Translations under genes and position numbers: made by a program | In this document: in pieces, positions 1-6,581 of the stretch | Layout of the letters: every line of letters starts with the position of its first letter | Position numbering within the stretch: position 1 is the stretch's first letter | From: a bacterium UBA4637 | GTDB taxonomy: Bacteria; Bacteroidota; Bacteroidia; Bacteroidales; Bacteroidaceae | DNA: 6,581 nt | Assembly (NCBI GenBank): GCA_002405875.1 | Contig: DHMR01000081.1 | Location: 1-6,581, forward strand | Direction of reading: 5' to 3' | Notes under the pieces: generated by a model | Databases searched by the model: none | What the model was told of the DNA's origin: nothing | Seen by the model: the letters and a program-made list of their open reading frames with translations, nothing else

Positions 1-113
1 CTAGGAACCACATACGATGGAGGTTCCTGATCCAAGAGGTCACTGCATGAAACCATTGCGCCACCTATGCAGAGCACCATCAGCACTCTTGAAATATTGA
101 TATTGAGTTTCAT
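1..113 (-). CDS. SusD-like outer-membrane lipoprotein, N-terminal fragment (runs off the window)
   Basis: Only the first 37 codons are present; the gene continues past base 1. The start is the ATG read from bases 113-111, giving MKLNINISRVLMVLCIGG, then AMVSC and SDLLDQEPPSYVVP. This is a type II signal peptide: a short charged N-terminus, a hydrophobic core and a lipobox-like MVSC with the lipidated cysteine at residue 23. The text after the cysteine (SDLLDQEP) matches the C-[SND]-D-[FL]-L-[DE]-x-x-P pattern common at the mature start of SusD/RagB proteins. The gene begins 12 bases after the stop of the SusC gene on the same strand, the standard susC-susD order. In the family, SusD is the surface lid of the SusC transporter and binds the glycan. 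The fold and ligand residues are outside the window, so the call rests on the lipoprotein start and the context. Another surface lipoprotein is possible but less likely. Confidence 0.9.
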   Translation of the reverse strand, partial: MKLNINISRVLMVLCIGGAMVSCSDLLDQEPPSYVVP

Positions 114-125
114 AATCGTTTTCAA

Positions 126-3100
126 TTAAAATGTTACACTTAAACCAAATGAGAATGTTCTTGACAAAGAATAACCGTTACCACCGCTGGTATAAACGGT
201 CTCTGGGTCAAACTGCTTGGCAAGGCTCGTACCTGTCCATAGATTCTCGCCAGAGAAATATACACGTGCCTTGCTGATACCCCACTTGCTAGTTAGAGCA
301 ACAGGCAAAGTATAACCCAAAGTCAAGTTCTTCAGACGAATGTAAGCTGCATTCTGCAAGTATTTGGTCTGTATCTGCAAGTTCTTGCTGCTATAGAGAG
401 CACGAGGCAAGTAGGCATCGAGATTGACCGACTTCACGCCCTGCTTTACAGACCATGTATTCTCGTCACGGAAGTAGTCGTCCACCTCCTCAATACCGGC
501 ACAGCCCCACTGACCACCTGGAGTACCAAACATATAGCTACTGCCCTGCCATACATCACGCTTCATCACACCCTGGAAGAACAATCGCAAGTCGAATCCC
601 TTCCAATCGCCATTCAGGTCGATGCCGAACTGATAACGAGGCGTATCATTACCGATAACCTTTAAGTCACCGTGGTCGTCCTTGGTGTAAGCACCACTGG
701 AGATTTTACCATCGCCATTCAGGTCTTTGTACATGATGTCACCTGCTGCCCACTTACTTCCGAGTGCATCCTGACCACCATTTGGCAAAGTGGCGAGATG
801 CGCCTCCATCTCTTCGTTGGTCTTGGCAATGCCGATCGTCTCATATCCCCAAATATCACCCAATCTCTGACCTGGGATGTAATTGCTAATCGAGTTGGTT
901 GGATTGTTTGGATAACGAGTAACCTTGGCAAAGTTATCATAGAGCGAGAGCTTCACACCATAACGCAATCCATTGGAAAGACGGTCGTTCCAACCCAAAG
1001 TCAACTCCCAACCACGAGTCTGGAGGTCGGTATTATTGGTTTGAGGAACACTTGTACCCAAGATAGCAGGCAACTCTGGAGCTGGGCCTACCATATCGAG
1101 CGTATTACGTACATAATAGTTGAACGAACCCGTCAATCGATTATGGAGCATTGCCCAGTCAACACCATAGTTGTATGTTTCCACACGCTCCCATGTCAAA
1201 GATTCTGATACCAAGCCCGGTGTTCCTGCCGTAGGAACCTTCACACCATTCTGCAACCAGTCGCCACCCAATGGATAGACACCCATTGTCTGATAAGTAT
1301 AGTACCAGTTGTTGGTGTTTTGATTACCCAATGAACCATAAGAGAATCGGAACTTCATCATATCCAACCAACTGTGAGCATTCTCCATAAATTTTTCCTC
1401 TGCCAAGTTCCAACCTACAGAGAATGAAGGGAAACTCTTCCACTGATGCCCCTTGCGGAAACGTGAAGAACCATCTGCACGAAGGTTCACCTCCAGCAAG
1501 TAGCGGCTCATGTAATCATAATTGAATCGTCCGAACACACCCACTGTGGCCCACTCATTGCGATAGCCATTGGTAGATGGAGTTACTTGCTCACCATCCT
1601 GAACACCAGTGGTCATATCTATCACAGGCTTTCCATTGATAATAACACCTTGTCTGGTCAATCCAAAACCTGTTTGTTTCAGATCCTCCACTTGCATACC
1701 GGCAAGTACATGGAAATTGTGTTTTTTCTGGAGTGAAAGCGAGTACTCTGTTCGCACATTGAAATTATAGTAGTTTGTCTTATAATAATCCTCATGCACA
1801 TCGGTATAGCTTCTACGTATAAATGGGTTGTTGTCTCTGTCATAATTGTACAGAGGATAATTATGCGAATGATAAGTGGTGGAATTGATACGATAGTTAA
1901 AATCCACATTGGTCTTCCAATCCTTGATAGGCTCGAAGGTAAATCCCAACTGATGATAGAGATTATCATACTGCTTGTTTGTAGAGCCTAAATCGTCCAA
2001 TGCCCAGATAGAAGTATCATCGCTGTAGAAACGATTACCATTCTGGTCATAGGCTGGAAGCACAGGCCATTGCTTACATCCGAAGCTTCCCAAGAACCCC
2101 CAGTCGAAGAATGTAGGACGTTCCTGATCCTCACGGGTGAAACGCATTGTGTAACGCAAGTTCAACCATGGAGTAATCTGAGAATTAATCTTGGCGGTAC
2201 CTGTATAACGCTTCAAATCCTCCTTACCCAACTTCAACAAACCATTTTGGTCGTAGAAACTACCAGAAAGATAATAGTTGAACTTGGCATTACCACCACT
2301 GGCACTCAAGTTGTGCTGCTGAGAGAAGGAGCTCTTCTTGTACAACATATTATACCAATCGTTATCGCCGACACCTTTAGAGAAACCACCCGAAGGCTGT
2401 CCCTTGTCGTTGTAGCAATTGTCTGGCATCTCATAAACCAACTTGCCGTCGGCAGTCTTGCGAACACCATTACCCACAGGAGTAGCATTATGGTATTCCA
2501 ATATCTGGTCAAAACGTCCGGTGCCATCTGAATTAGTACCAAAATAAGGATTAGCACCATCATTGGTAAAGGTATCATTCATCCATGAGGCAAACTGCAC
2601 AGAGTTCATCATGTGAAGTCGCTTCAATGGGCTTGCGATACGCAAGTTGTTATTATAGTTGATGGTAGTCTTAGAATCCCTACCCGACTTGGTGGTAACC
2701 AAGATAACGCCAAAAGGCGCACGAGAACCATAGATGGAGCTGGCAGCCGCATCCTTCAATACTGAGATGCTCTCAATATCCTGAGGGTTGATGGCGTTGA
2801 GGTCACCCTCCATACCGTCGATCAAGATAAGTGGATCGCCTGATGTGGCACCAATGGTAGTAGCACCACGCACATTGATACTAGGACGAGATTCTACGCT
2901 ACCACTGCTCTGAGAAATCTCAAGACCAGGAGCTGCACCTTGCAATGCCTGTACGGCATTGGCAACAGGACGCTCACTGAGCTGCTTATTGTCGATGACA
3001 TCCACGGCACCCGTCAAGTTGACCTTCTTCTGAGTACCGAAACCTACGACAACAACCTCTCCAAGAGCTTCGCTATCTTGCACCATCTTCACCTGAATGA

Positions 3101-3437
3101 GCTTGCCGGCCTCAGCCCTTACCTCTACCTTTTTATATCCCATATAAGAGATAACGAGGGTAGCACCCGGCTTCACTGACAACGTAAACTTACCATCGAG
3201 ATCGGAAACCGTACCATTGCTTTTGGTACCTTGTTCCACGATACTAGCACCGATAATCGGTCCCTCGGCATCAGAGACGATACCCGAAACCTTGATGGTT
3301 TGCTGTTGCTGAACCTGGACTCTGTTCATCAGAGTCTCACTAGCCAAGATTCCCTGTGTAGGGATACTTGCCAATCCGATGCTGAGCAAGGAAGCTGCAA
3401 GCATCTTTTTGTCCATCTTGCTGGTTATTACATTCAT
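126..3437 (-). CDS. SusC/RagA-family TonB-linked outer-membrane glycan transporter
   Basis: Complete gene of 1103 residues, a usual length for SusC proteins. A signal peptide covers about residues 1-32; Met8 (MDKKMLAAS) is an equally plausible start, and neither start has a clear Shine-Dalgarno. A Gln-rich linker (QVQQQQ) leads to a carboxypeptidase-regulatory-like beta-sandwich at about 48-118 (KVSGIVSDAEG to VKMVQ). A TonB-box-like segment (EVVVVGFGTQ, 127-136) follows, then the plug at about 137-250 with SusC signatures PLILIDGME, SISVLKDAAASSIYGSRAP and GVILVTTKSG. The remainder is the 22-strand-type barrel, with the family motif DLNGDGK near 904-910 and a final strand ending in Phe (SFGLSVTF) as expected for BAM-inserted proteins. 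There is no N-terminal STN domain, so signalling through an anti-sigma factor is not expected; control by the divergent HTCS fits better. By family, it imports oligosaccharides across the outer membrane using TonB energy, with its SusD partner encoded 12 bases downstream. The substrate cannot be read from the sequence. No frameshift or missing segment is seen. Confidence 0.97.
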   Translation of the reverse strand: MNVITSKMDKKMLAASLLSIGLASIPTQGILASETLMNRVQVQQQQTIKVSGIVSDAEGPIIGASIVEQGTKSNGTVSDLDGKFTLSVKPGATLVISYMGYKKVEVRAEAGKLIQVKMVQDSEALGEVVVVGFGTQKKVNLTGAVDVIDNKQLSERPVANAVQALQGAAPGLEISQSSGSVESRPSINVRGATTIGATSGDPLILIDGMEGDLNAINPQDIESISVLKDAAASSIYGSRAPFGVILVTTKSGRDSKTTINYNNNLRIASPLKRLHMMNSVQFASWMNDTFTNDGANPYFGTNSDGTGRFDQILEYHNATPVGNGVRKTADGKLVYEMPDNCYNDKGQPSGGFSKGVGDNDWYNMLYKKSSFSQQHNLSASGGNAKFNYYLSGSFYDQNGLLKLGKEDLKRYTGTAKINSQITPWLNLRYTMRFTREDQERPTFFDWGFLGSFGCKQWPVLPAYDQNGNRFYSDDTSIWALDDLGSTNKQYDNLYHQLGFTFEPIKDWKTNVDFNYRINSTTYHSHNYPLYNYDRDNNPFIRRSYTDVHEDYYKTNYYNFNVRTEYSLSLQKKHNFHVLAGMQVEDLKQTGFGLTRQGVIINGKPVIDMTTGVQDGEQVTPSTNGYRNEWATVGVFGRFNYDYMSRYLLEVNLRADGSSRFRKGHQWKSFPSFSVGWNLAEEKFMENAHSWLDMMKFRFSYGSLGNQNTNNWYYTYQTMGVYPLGGDWLQNGVKVPTAGTPGLVSESLTWERVETYNYGVDWAMLHNRLTGSFNYYVRNTLDMVGPAPELPAILGTSVPQTNNTDLQTRGWELTLGWNDRLSNGLRYGVKLSLYDNFAKVTRYPNNPTNSISNYIPGQRLGDIWGYETIGIAKTNEEMEAHLATLPNGGQDALGSKWAAGDIMYKDLNGDGKISSGAYTKDDHGDLKVIGNDTPRYQFGIDLNGDWKGFDLRLFFQGVMKRDVWQGSSYMFGTPGGQWGCAGIEEVDDYFRDENTWSVKQGVKSVNLDAYLPRALYSSKNLQIQTKYLQNAAYIRLKNLTLGYTLPVALTSKWGISKARVYFSGENLWTGTSLAKQFDPETVYTSGGNGYSLSRTFSFGLSVTF

Positions 3438-3513
3438 AACTTAATAGGTTTTATTAATGTTGTTTAATCTAATTTTTCTTGCTAGTTGTTACGATTACTT
3501 AAATCGAACGCTG

Positions 3514-3544
3514 CAAAAGTATAATGTTTTCTGCAAACTGCCAA
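3514..3544 (-). promoter_or_regulatory. Putative Bacteroidetes-type promoter for the susC-susD operon
   Basis: Read on the minus strand, TACTTTTG (3521-3514) matches the Bacteroidetes -7 consensus TAnnTTTG, and TTGG (3544-3541) lies 19 bases upstream of it, within or near the usual -33 spacing. This would place the transcript start near 3507 and give a leader of about 70 bases before the susC ATG at 3437. The leader just before the ATG (ACCTATTAAGTT) has no good Shine-Dalgarno, normal for the phylum. The weak -33 match suits a promoter that needs an activator, which is consistent with HTCS control, but that is inference. A second TTTG (3537-3534) is too close to the -7 element, at 12 bases, to serve as its -33. 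Confidence 0.6.
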
Positions 3545-3548
3545 TTCT

Positions 3549-3633
3549 AAATTCGTCAGATGATGGGTACATTTTCGTCAAACTAATCCTGACGAGTGCG
3601 AATTGGTCAATCATAGGTGGAAACTAGTCATTC
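3549..3633. repeat. GTCA-cored direct repeats in the divergent promoter region (candidate regulator sites)
   Basis: Four copies of GTCA occur in the same orientation at 3555, 3577, 3606 and 3627. The first two are inside perfect TTCGTCA heptamers (3552-3558 and 3574-3580) exactly 22 bp apart, about two helical turns. The third and fourth are looser (TTGGTCA at 3603-3609 and CTAGTCA at 3624-3630) and are 21 bp apart. Each core is preceded by an A/T-rich stretch of similar form. The repeats lie between the two divergent promoters, directly upstream of the susC -33 region. AraC-type output domains of HTCS proteins usually recognise repeated sites upstream of susC, so these are candidate operators. 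A four-base core is weak by itself; the paired heptamers and the regular spacing are the stronger part of the case. Confidence 0.45.
3575..3595. repeat. Inverted repeat TCGTCA-N9-TGACGA
   Basis: The second TCGTCA copy (3575-3580) faces a perfect reverse complement TGACGA (3590-3595) across 9 bases, so the dyad centre is at 3585. It shares one arm with the direct-repeat array. It could be a site for a dimeric regulator, or the TGACGA could be one more copy of the same recognition element in the other orientation. It lies upstream of both predicted promoters, so it is not expected to be transcribed, and it lacks a T-run, so a terminator is unlikely. Confidence 0.4.
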
Positions 3634-3655
3634 TCGAAAAATCGTCTATACTAAA

Positions 3656-3687
3656 TTTGCATAATTCATTAATATTTTATATCTTTG
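3656..3687 (+). promoter_or_regulatory. Putative Bacteroidetes-type promoter for the HTCS gene
   Basis: TTTG at 3656-3659 and TATCTTTG at 3680-3687 match the -33 (TTTG) and -7 (TAnnTTTG) consensus of Bacteroidetes with a 20-base spacer. This is a better match than the susC promoter. The transcript would begin near 3693 and leave a leader of about 64 bases before the ATG at 3757. That leader contains a weak stem (ATGGC 3701-3705 with GCCAT 3720-3724) and an A-rich run before the start codon in place of a Shine-Dalgarno. A strong-looking promoter suits steady low-level expression of the sensor while susC is inducible, but this is inference. Confidence 0.7.
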
Positions 3688-3756
3688 CAGATAATTAAGC
3701 ATGGCTTATTGAAGGTAATGCCATCTTTATTATATCACTAAAAACAGAATAACAGT

Positions 3757-6581
3757 ATGAAAAAGGTATTACTCATTTCACTCTTGGTATTTTGCGTCAA
3801 AGCTGTCTTATTCGCCCAACAGCCTTATTCCATTAAGAACATTAGTATCAAAGAAGGGCTCTCCAACGGATTCGTCGATGACATGGTCATCGATGGTCAG
3901 GGCTTTGTATGGACCGCAACAGAGTGGGGGCTCAACAGAATAGCAGGTAACACCTGCACTGTATTCACCACTTCCAATTCCAACATCAGCAACAACGAGC
4001 ATGTTGGATTACTCTATCATGCTAAAAGCAACAGTATTTGGATATACTCCAAGGACGGAAGAGTGAATGTCTATGACTGCAAGACCCAACGCATACACCC
4101 ATTGTATATAGACAACAAAGACAAACTAGACATTGTCGCCATCACGCTTGCCGCTGATTCCACACTTTGGCTTGCCAAGTACAATGGAGGAATCTACAAC
4201 TATGACCCTATCACAAATAAACATCATTATATCAGCGCCAGCAAATTACCCAAATTTCACAATGGCATACGAAGCATTACTGACGACGGCAAAGGAAACC
4301 TCTACATAGGATTACGTATGGAGGGGATGATAACATACAACATCCATACAGGAAGAAGCAAATTTTTCTGCAACAAGCCCAATGTACCTTCCAGCTTGCC
4401 AGGCAACAACGTTCGATGTGTCTTCATAGACCACTTGCAAAATATCTGGGTAGGTACCAACAAAGGACTAGCCATATATACTCCTGCAAATGGAACATTT
4501 CGCATCTACAAGCACCAAAAAGACAACCCTGCAAGCCTGGCAGGCGACAACATCCATCAAATCATTGAAACCAAAGACCATACACTTTGGGTGGCATCAG
4601 ACATTGGTGGCATCAGTAAGCTAAACCTCAACAAATACTCTGACCCTTGCCGCAGCCAGGTCGCTTTCGAACAAGTAACCAAAGAAAATTTTGGACTTTC
4701 ATCCAATAATACAAGAAGAATTGTTGAAGACAATTTTGGCAATATGTGGATTGCAAACTACAGCTCTGGAGTAGATTTCATCCCAGATGATAAGTCCATG
4801 TTCAGAACTCTCACCTGCCTAGGGATGCCTATCCTAAACGTATCGGCGGTATATATCGACCCAGTCCGCTCCAACTTATGGATAGGACAAGACAATACGG
4901 TGACACTATTCAGCCAAACCAAAATCCAACATTCTTGGAACTTCGCACAATACATATCCAATGCCATATCTTCTGTTTATATCTTCAGAACGGACCAGAA
5001 AGGAAACGTCTGGTTTGGCACTACAGACAATGGACTATTGATGCTTAATCCTAGTACAGGAGCCATTACCCGAATTGAGTGTACAAAAGATCTTGATGTA
5101 AACGCCCTCTATATAGACAAGTACGATAAAGTTTGGGCTGGAACAGAGAATGGCATATACACTATATATAATAATGTGGCAACTAAGGAAGAAGGCATTA
5201 ACCGTATCATTGGCGATTCAGCCATTCCATATTCTATCCTAGAGGATGACTACGGACATCTTTGGATCGGAACTCTTGCCAGAGGCATTTATATATTCAA
5301 CAAATACAAGAAGCTTGTGGCACACCTCGACAACAGTACCGGTTTTCCCTCCAACTCCATCAACCAATTATTGAAAGATGAGGATGGTGGCATTTGGGCT
5401 GCCACTTACAAAGGGTTGGTTTACATACCCAAAGCAAACTATCCCAAATCATACAAAGTATATGATGAAAGGCAAGATTTAAAGGAAAGCCACATTCAAG
5501 CACTTGTGCAGGACAGACAAGGAAACATATGGGTAAGCATGTTTTCCGGGATAGCCTGTTTCGATCGACGTAGACAGAGATTCTATAACTACGACTATAA
5601 AAGTGGCATCCCAGCAGGCAATTTTACAGTAGGATCAGCAGGTATCTCGCCAGAAGGCATCATTTGCTTTGGTTCACCCAATGGCATCTGCTATTTCAAC
5701 CCACAACTTCTATCCGAACAAACAGATGTACCTACCGTGGAAATTATCGACTGCGAACAAATCTTGAATACCACGGAGAAACAGCAACGCTCCATCGTTC
5801 CACTCGACGAGGATGGCGTGGCGCATCTGAAATACGACGAGAACACCTTCAAGATAACCTTCACCAGCCGAAACTTCGCACAGGAGGGCAACGTGGAGTA
5901 TTCTTACCTGATGAAGGGACTCGACGACAAATGGTTTGAGACCGAGGGCGACAACGAGGTGACCTTCCGCAACCTCAGTCCTGGCAAATATACCTTCCAG
6001 GTGAGAGCCAAGCTCAAGAACCAGGAATGGGAGAACGCCAAGGTGGCTGAGATGAAGGTGGTAGTGGAACCTCCATTGTTACTCACTTGGTGGGCTAAGA
6101 TGATCTACTTACTCATCGTGGGCGGCATCATCTTCTACATCGTGCGCTCCTACACCAACGAGCTGAAGCTCCGCAGCTCTCTCGAAAAAACCAAGTGGGA
6201 ATCTCAGCAGAAGCAAGAGCTCAACGAGGAGCGCCTGCGCTTCTTCACCAACATCACCCACGAGTTGCGCACGCCGCTCACCCTCATCATGGGTCCATTG
6301 GAAGACTTGATGGCAGACAGACGTTTGCCGGAAGTGCTCGCCAAAAAGGTGAAGAGCATCCATGCCAGTTCGGAAAGATTGCTCAACCTCATCAACGAGA
6401 TCTTGGAGTTCCGCAAGACGGAGACCCAGAACCGCCGTCTCACCGTGGCGCACTCTGACATCAAGGCATTCGTCAAGGAGATTGGAGATAGATTCAAGGA
6501 CTTGAACCGCAACCCTCAGGTAAGCATCAACGTACATTTGCCAGAGCAACAATCGGTAGATATCTACTTCGACAGCGAGAT
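3757..6581 (+). CDS. Hybrid two-component system sensor/regulator (HTCS), N-terminal 941 residues; runs off the window
   Basis: The frame opens at the ATG at 3757 and has no stop up to the window edge. A signal peptide (MKKVLLISLLVF..., probable cut after Ala20 in LFA-QQ) starts the protein. Fourteen propeller-blade (Reg_prop) motifs of the W-[IVA]-G-T-x-x-G-[IL] type follow, with the key position at residues 52, 95, 138, 183, 231, 278, 331, 375, 419, 460, 503, 547, 592 and 637; the spacing is 41-53 residues, enough for two seven-bladed propellers. A Y_Y_Y domain spans about 693-773 (SYLMKGLDDKWFE, LSPGKYTFQVRA), then one membrane helix at about 774-798 and a charged linker. The HisKA dimerisation helix carries FFTNITHELRTPLT with phosphoacceptor His835. 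By family, the missing C-terminal 400 or so residues should hold the ATPase, receiver and AraC-type HTH domains. It would sense a periplasmic glycan fragment and activate the divergent susC-susD operon. GC content rises sharply after about 5800. No Shine-Dalgarno is visible before the ATG. Confidence 0.95.
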   Translation, partial: MKKVLLISLLVFCVKAVLFAQQPYSIKNISIKEGLSNGFVDDMVIDGQGFVWTATEWGLNRIAGNTCTVFTTSNSNISNNEHVGLLYHAKSNSIWIYSKDGRVNVYDCKTQRIHPLYIDNKDKLDIVAITLAADSTLWLAKYNGGIYNYDPITNKHHYISASKLPKFHNGIRSITDDGKGNLYIGLRMEGMITYNIHTGRSKFFCNKPNVPSSLPGNNVRCVFIDHLQNIWVGTNKGLAIYTPANGTFRIYKHQKDNPASLAGDNIHQIIETKDHTLWVASDIGGISKLNLNKYSDPCRSQVAFEQVTKENFGLSSNNTRRIVEDNFGNMWIANYSSGVDFIPDDKSMFRTLTCLGMPILNVSAVYIDPVRSNLWIGQDNTVTLFSQTKIQHSWNFAQYISNAISSVYIFRTDQKGNVWFGTTDNGLLMLNPSTGAITRIECTKDLDVNALYIDKYDKVWAGTENGIYTIYNNVATKEEGINRIIGDSAIPYSILEDDYGHLWIGTLARGIYIFNKYKKLVAHLDNSTGFPSNSINQLLKDEDGGIWAATYKGLVYIPKANYPKSYKVYDERQDLKESHIQALVQDRQGNIWVSMFSGIACFDRRRQRFYNYDYKSGIPAGNFTVGSAGISPEGIICFGSPNGICYFNPQLLSEQTDVPTVEIIDCEQILNTTEKQQRSIVPLDEDGVAHLKYDENTFKITFTSRNFAQEGNVEYSYLMKGLDDKWFETEGDNEVTFRNLSPGKYTFQVRAKLKNQEWENAKVAEMKVVVEPPLLLTWWAKMIYLLIVGGIIFYIVRSYTNELKLRSSLEKTKWESQQKQELNEERLRFFTNITHELRTPLTLIMGPLEDLMADRRLPEVLAKKVKSIHASSERLLNLINEILEFRKTETQNRRLTVAHSDIKAFVKEIGDRFKDLNRNPQVSINVHLPEQQSVDIYFDSE

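Noticed and set aside
672..1208. 178-codon plus-strand open frame opposite the SusC gene
   Set aside because: It lies wholly antisense to a well-supported SusC barrel, shows no recognisable domain and has no promoter or ribosome site of its own; it is a shadow of the real frame.
2070..2531. 153-codon plus-strand open frame opposite the SusC gene
   Set aside because: Also antisense to the SusC barrel, with low-complexity shadow-like composition and no recognisable motif.
3575..3595. TCGTCA/TGACGA dyad as a transcription terminator
   Set aside because: It is upstream of both predicted promoters, has only 6-bp arms and is not followed by a T-run.
3438..3756. A small RNA or small protein gene in the intergenic region
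   Set aside because: Stops are frequent in all frames and no tRNA, riboswitch or stable fold could be recognised; promoters and repeats account for the visible structure.
6109..6552. 147-codon minus-strand open frame opposite the HTCS kinase region
   Set aside because: It is antisense to the transmembrane and HisKA segment, whose motifs are unmistakable. Long antisense frames are expected in this GC-richer stretch.
1..6581. CRISPR array, insertion sequence, tRNA or attachment site
   Set aside because: No regularly spaced long repeats, transposase frame, terminal inverted repeats or tRNA-like cloverleaf were seen; two coding regions fill almost all of the window.

Overview
The window looks like the regulatory end of a polysaccharide utilisation locus (PUL) from a member of the Bacteroidales, probably a Prevotella/Segatella-like gut or oral bacterium. 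The evidence for the group is a SusC/SusD pair, a hybrid two-component sensor with a double propeller, Bacteroidetes-type promoters (TTTG / TAnnTTTG) and A-rich leaders without a clear Shine-Dalgarno. The genus is only a guess from the style of the proteins.

Layout. On the minus strand, a complete SusC-type TonB-dependent outer-membrane transporter (3437 down to 126) is followed 12 bases later by the first 37 codons of a SusD-type surface lipoprotein, which leaves the window at base 1. On the plus strand, starting at 3757 and leaving the window at 6581, is the first 941 codons of a hybrid two-component system (HTCS) sensor: signal peptide, 14 propeller blades, Y_Y_Y domain, one transmembrane helix, then the start of the histidine kinase with its phosphoacceptor His835. 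No stop interrupts this frame. The receiver and AraC-type DNA-binding parts expected of the family would lie beyond the window.

Between the two divergent genes is a 319-bp regulatory region. It holds one plausible promoter for each gene and, between them, several copies of a GTCA-cored repeat, including two perfect TTCGTCA copies 22 bp apart and a TCGTCA/TGACGA inverted repeat. These are candidate binding sites for the HTCS regulator.

How it fits together (inference from the family): the HTCS senses a glycan fragment in the periplasm and activates the divergent susC-susD operon, whose products bind and import the glycan. No glycoside hydrolase or lyase is in the window, so the substrate cannot be named.

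Nothing here demands a new type of system. The points most worth a second look are the repeat array in the shared promoter region and a sharp rise in GC within the HTCS gene, near the border between its sensor propellers and its signalling part.
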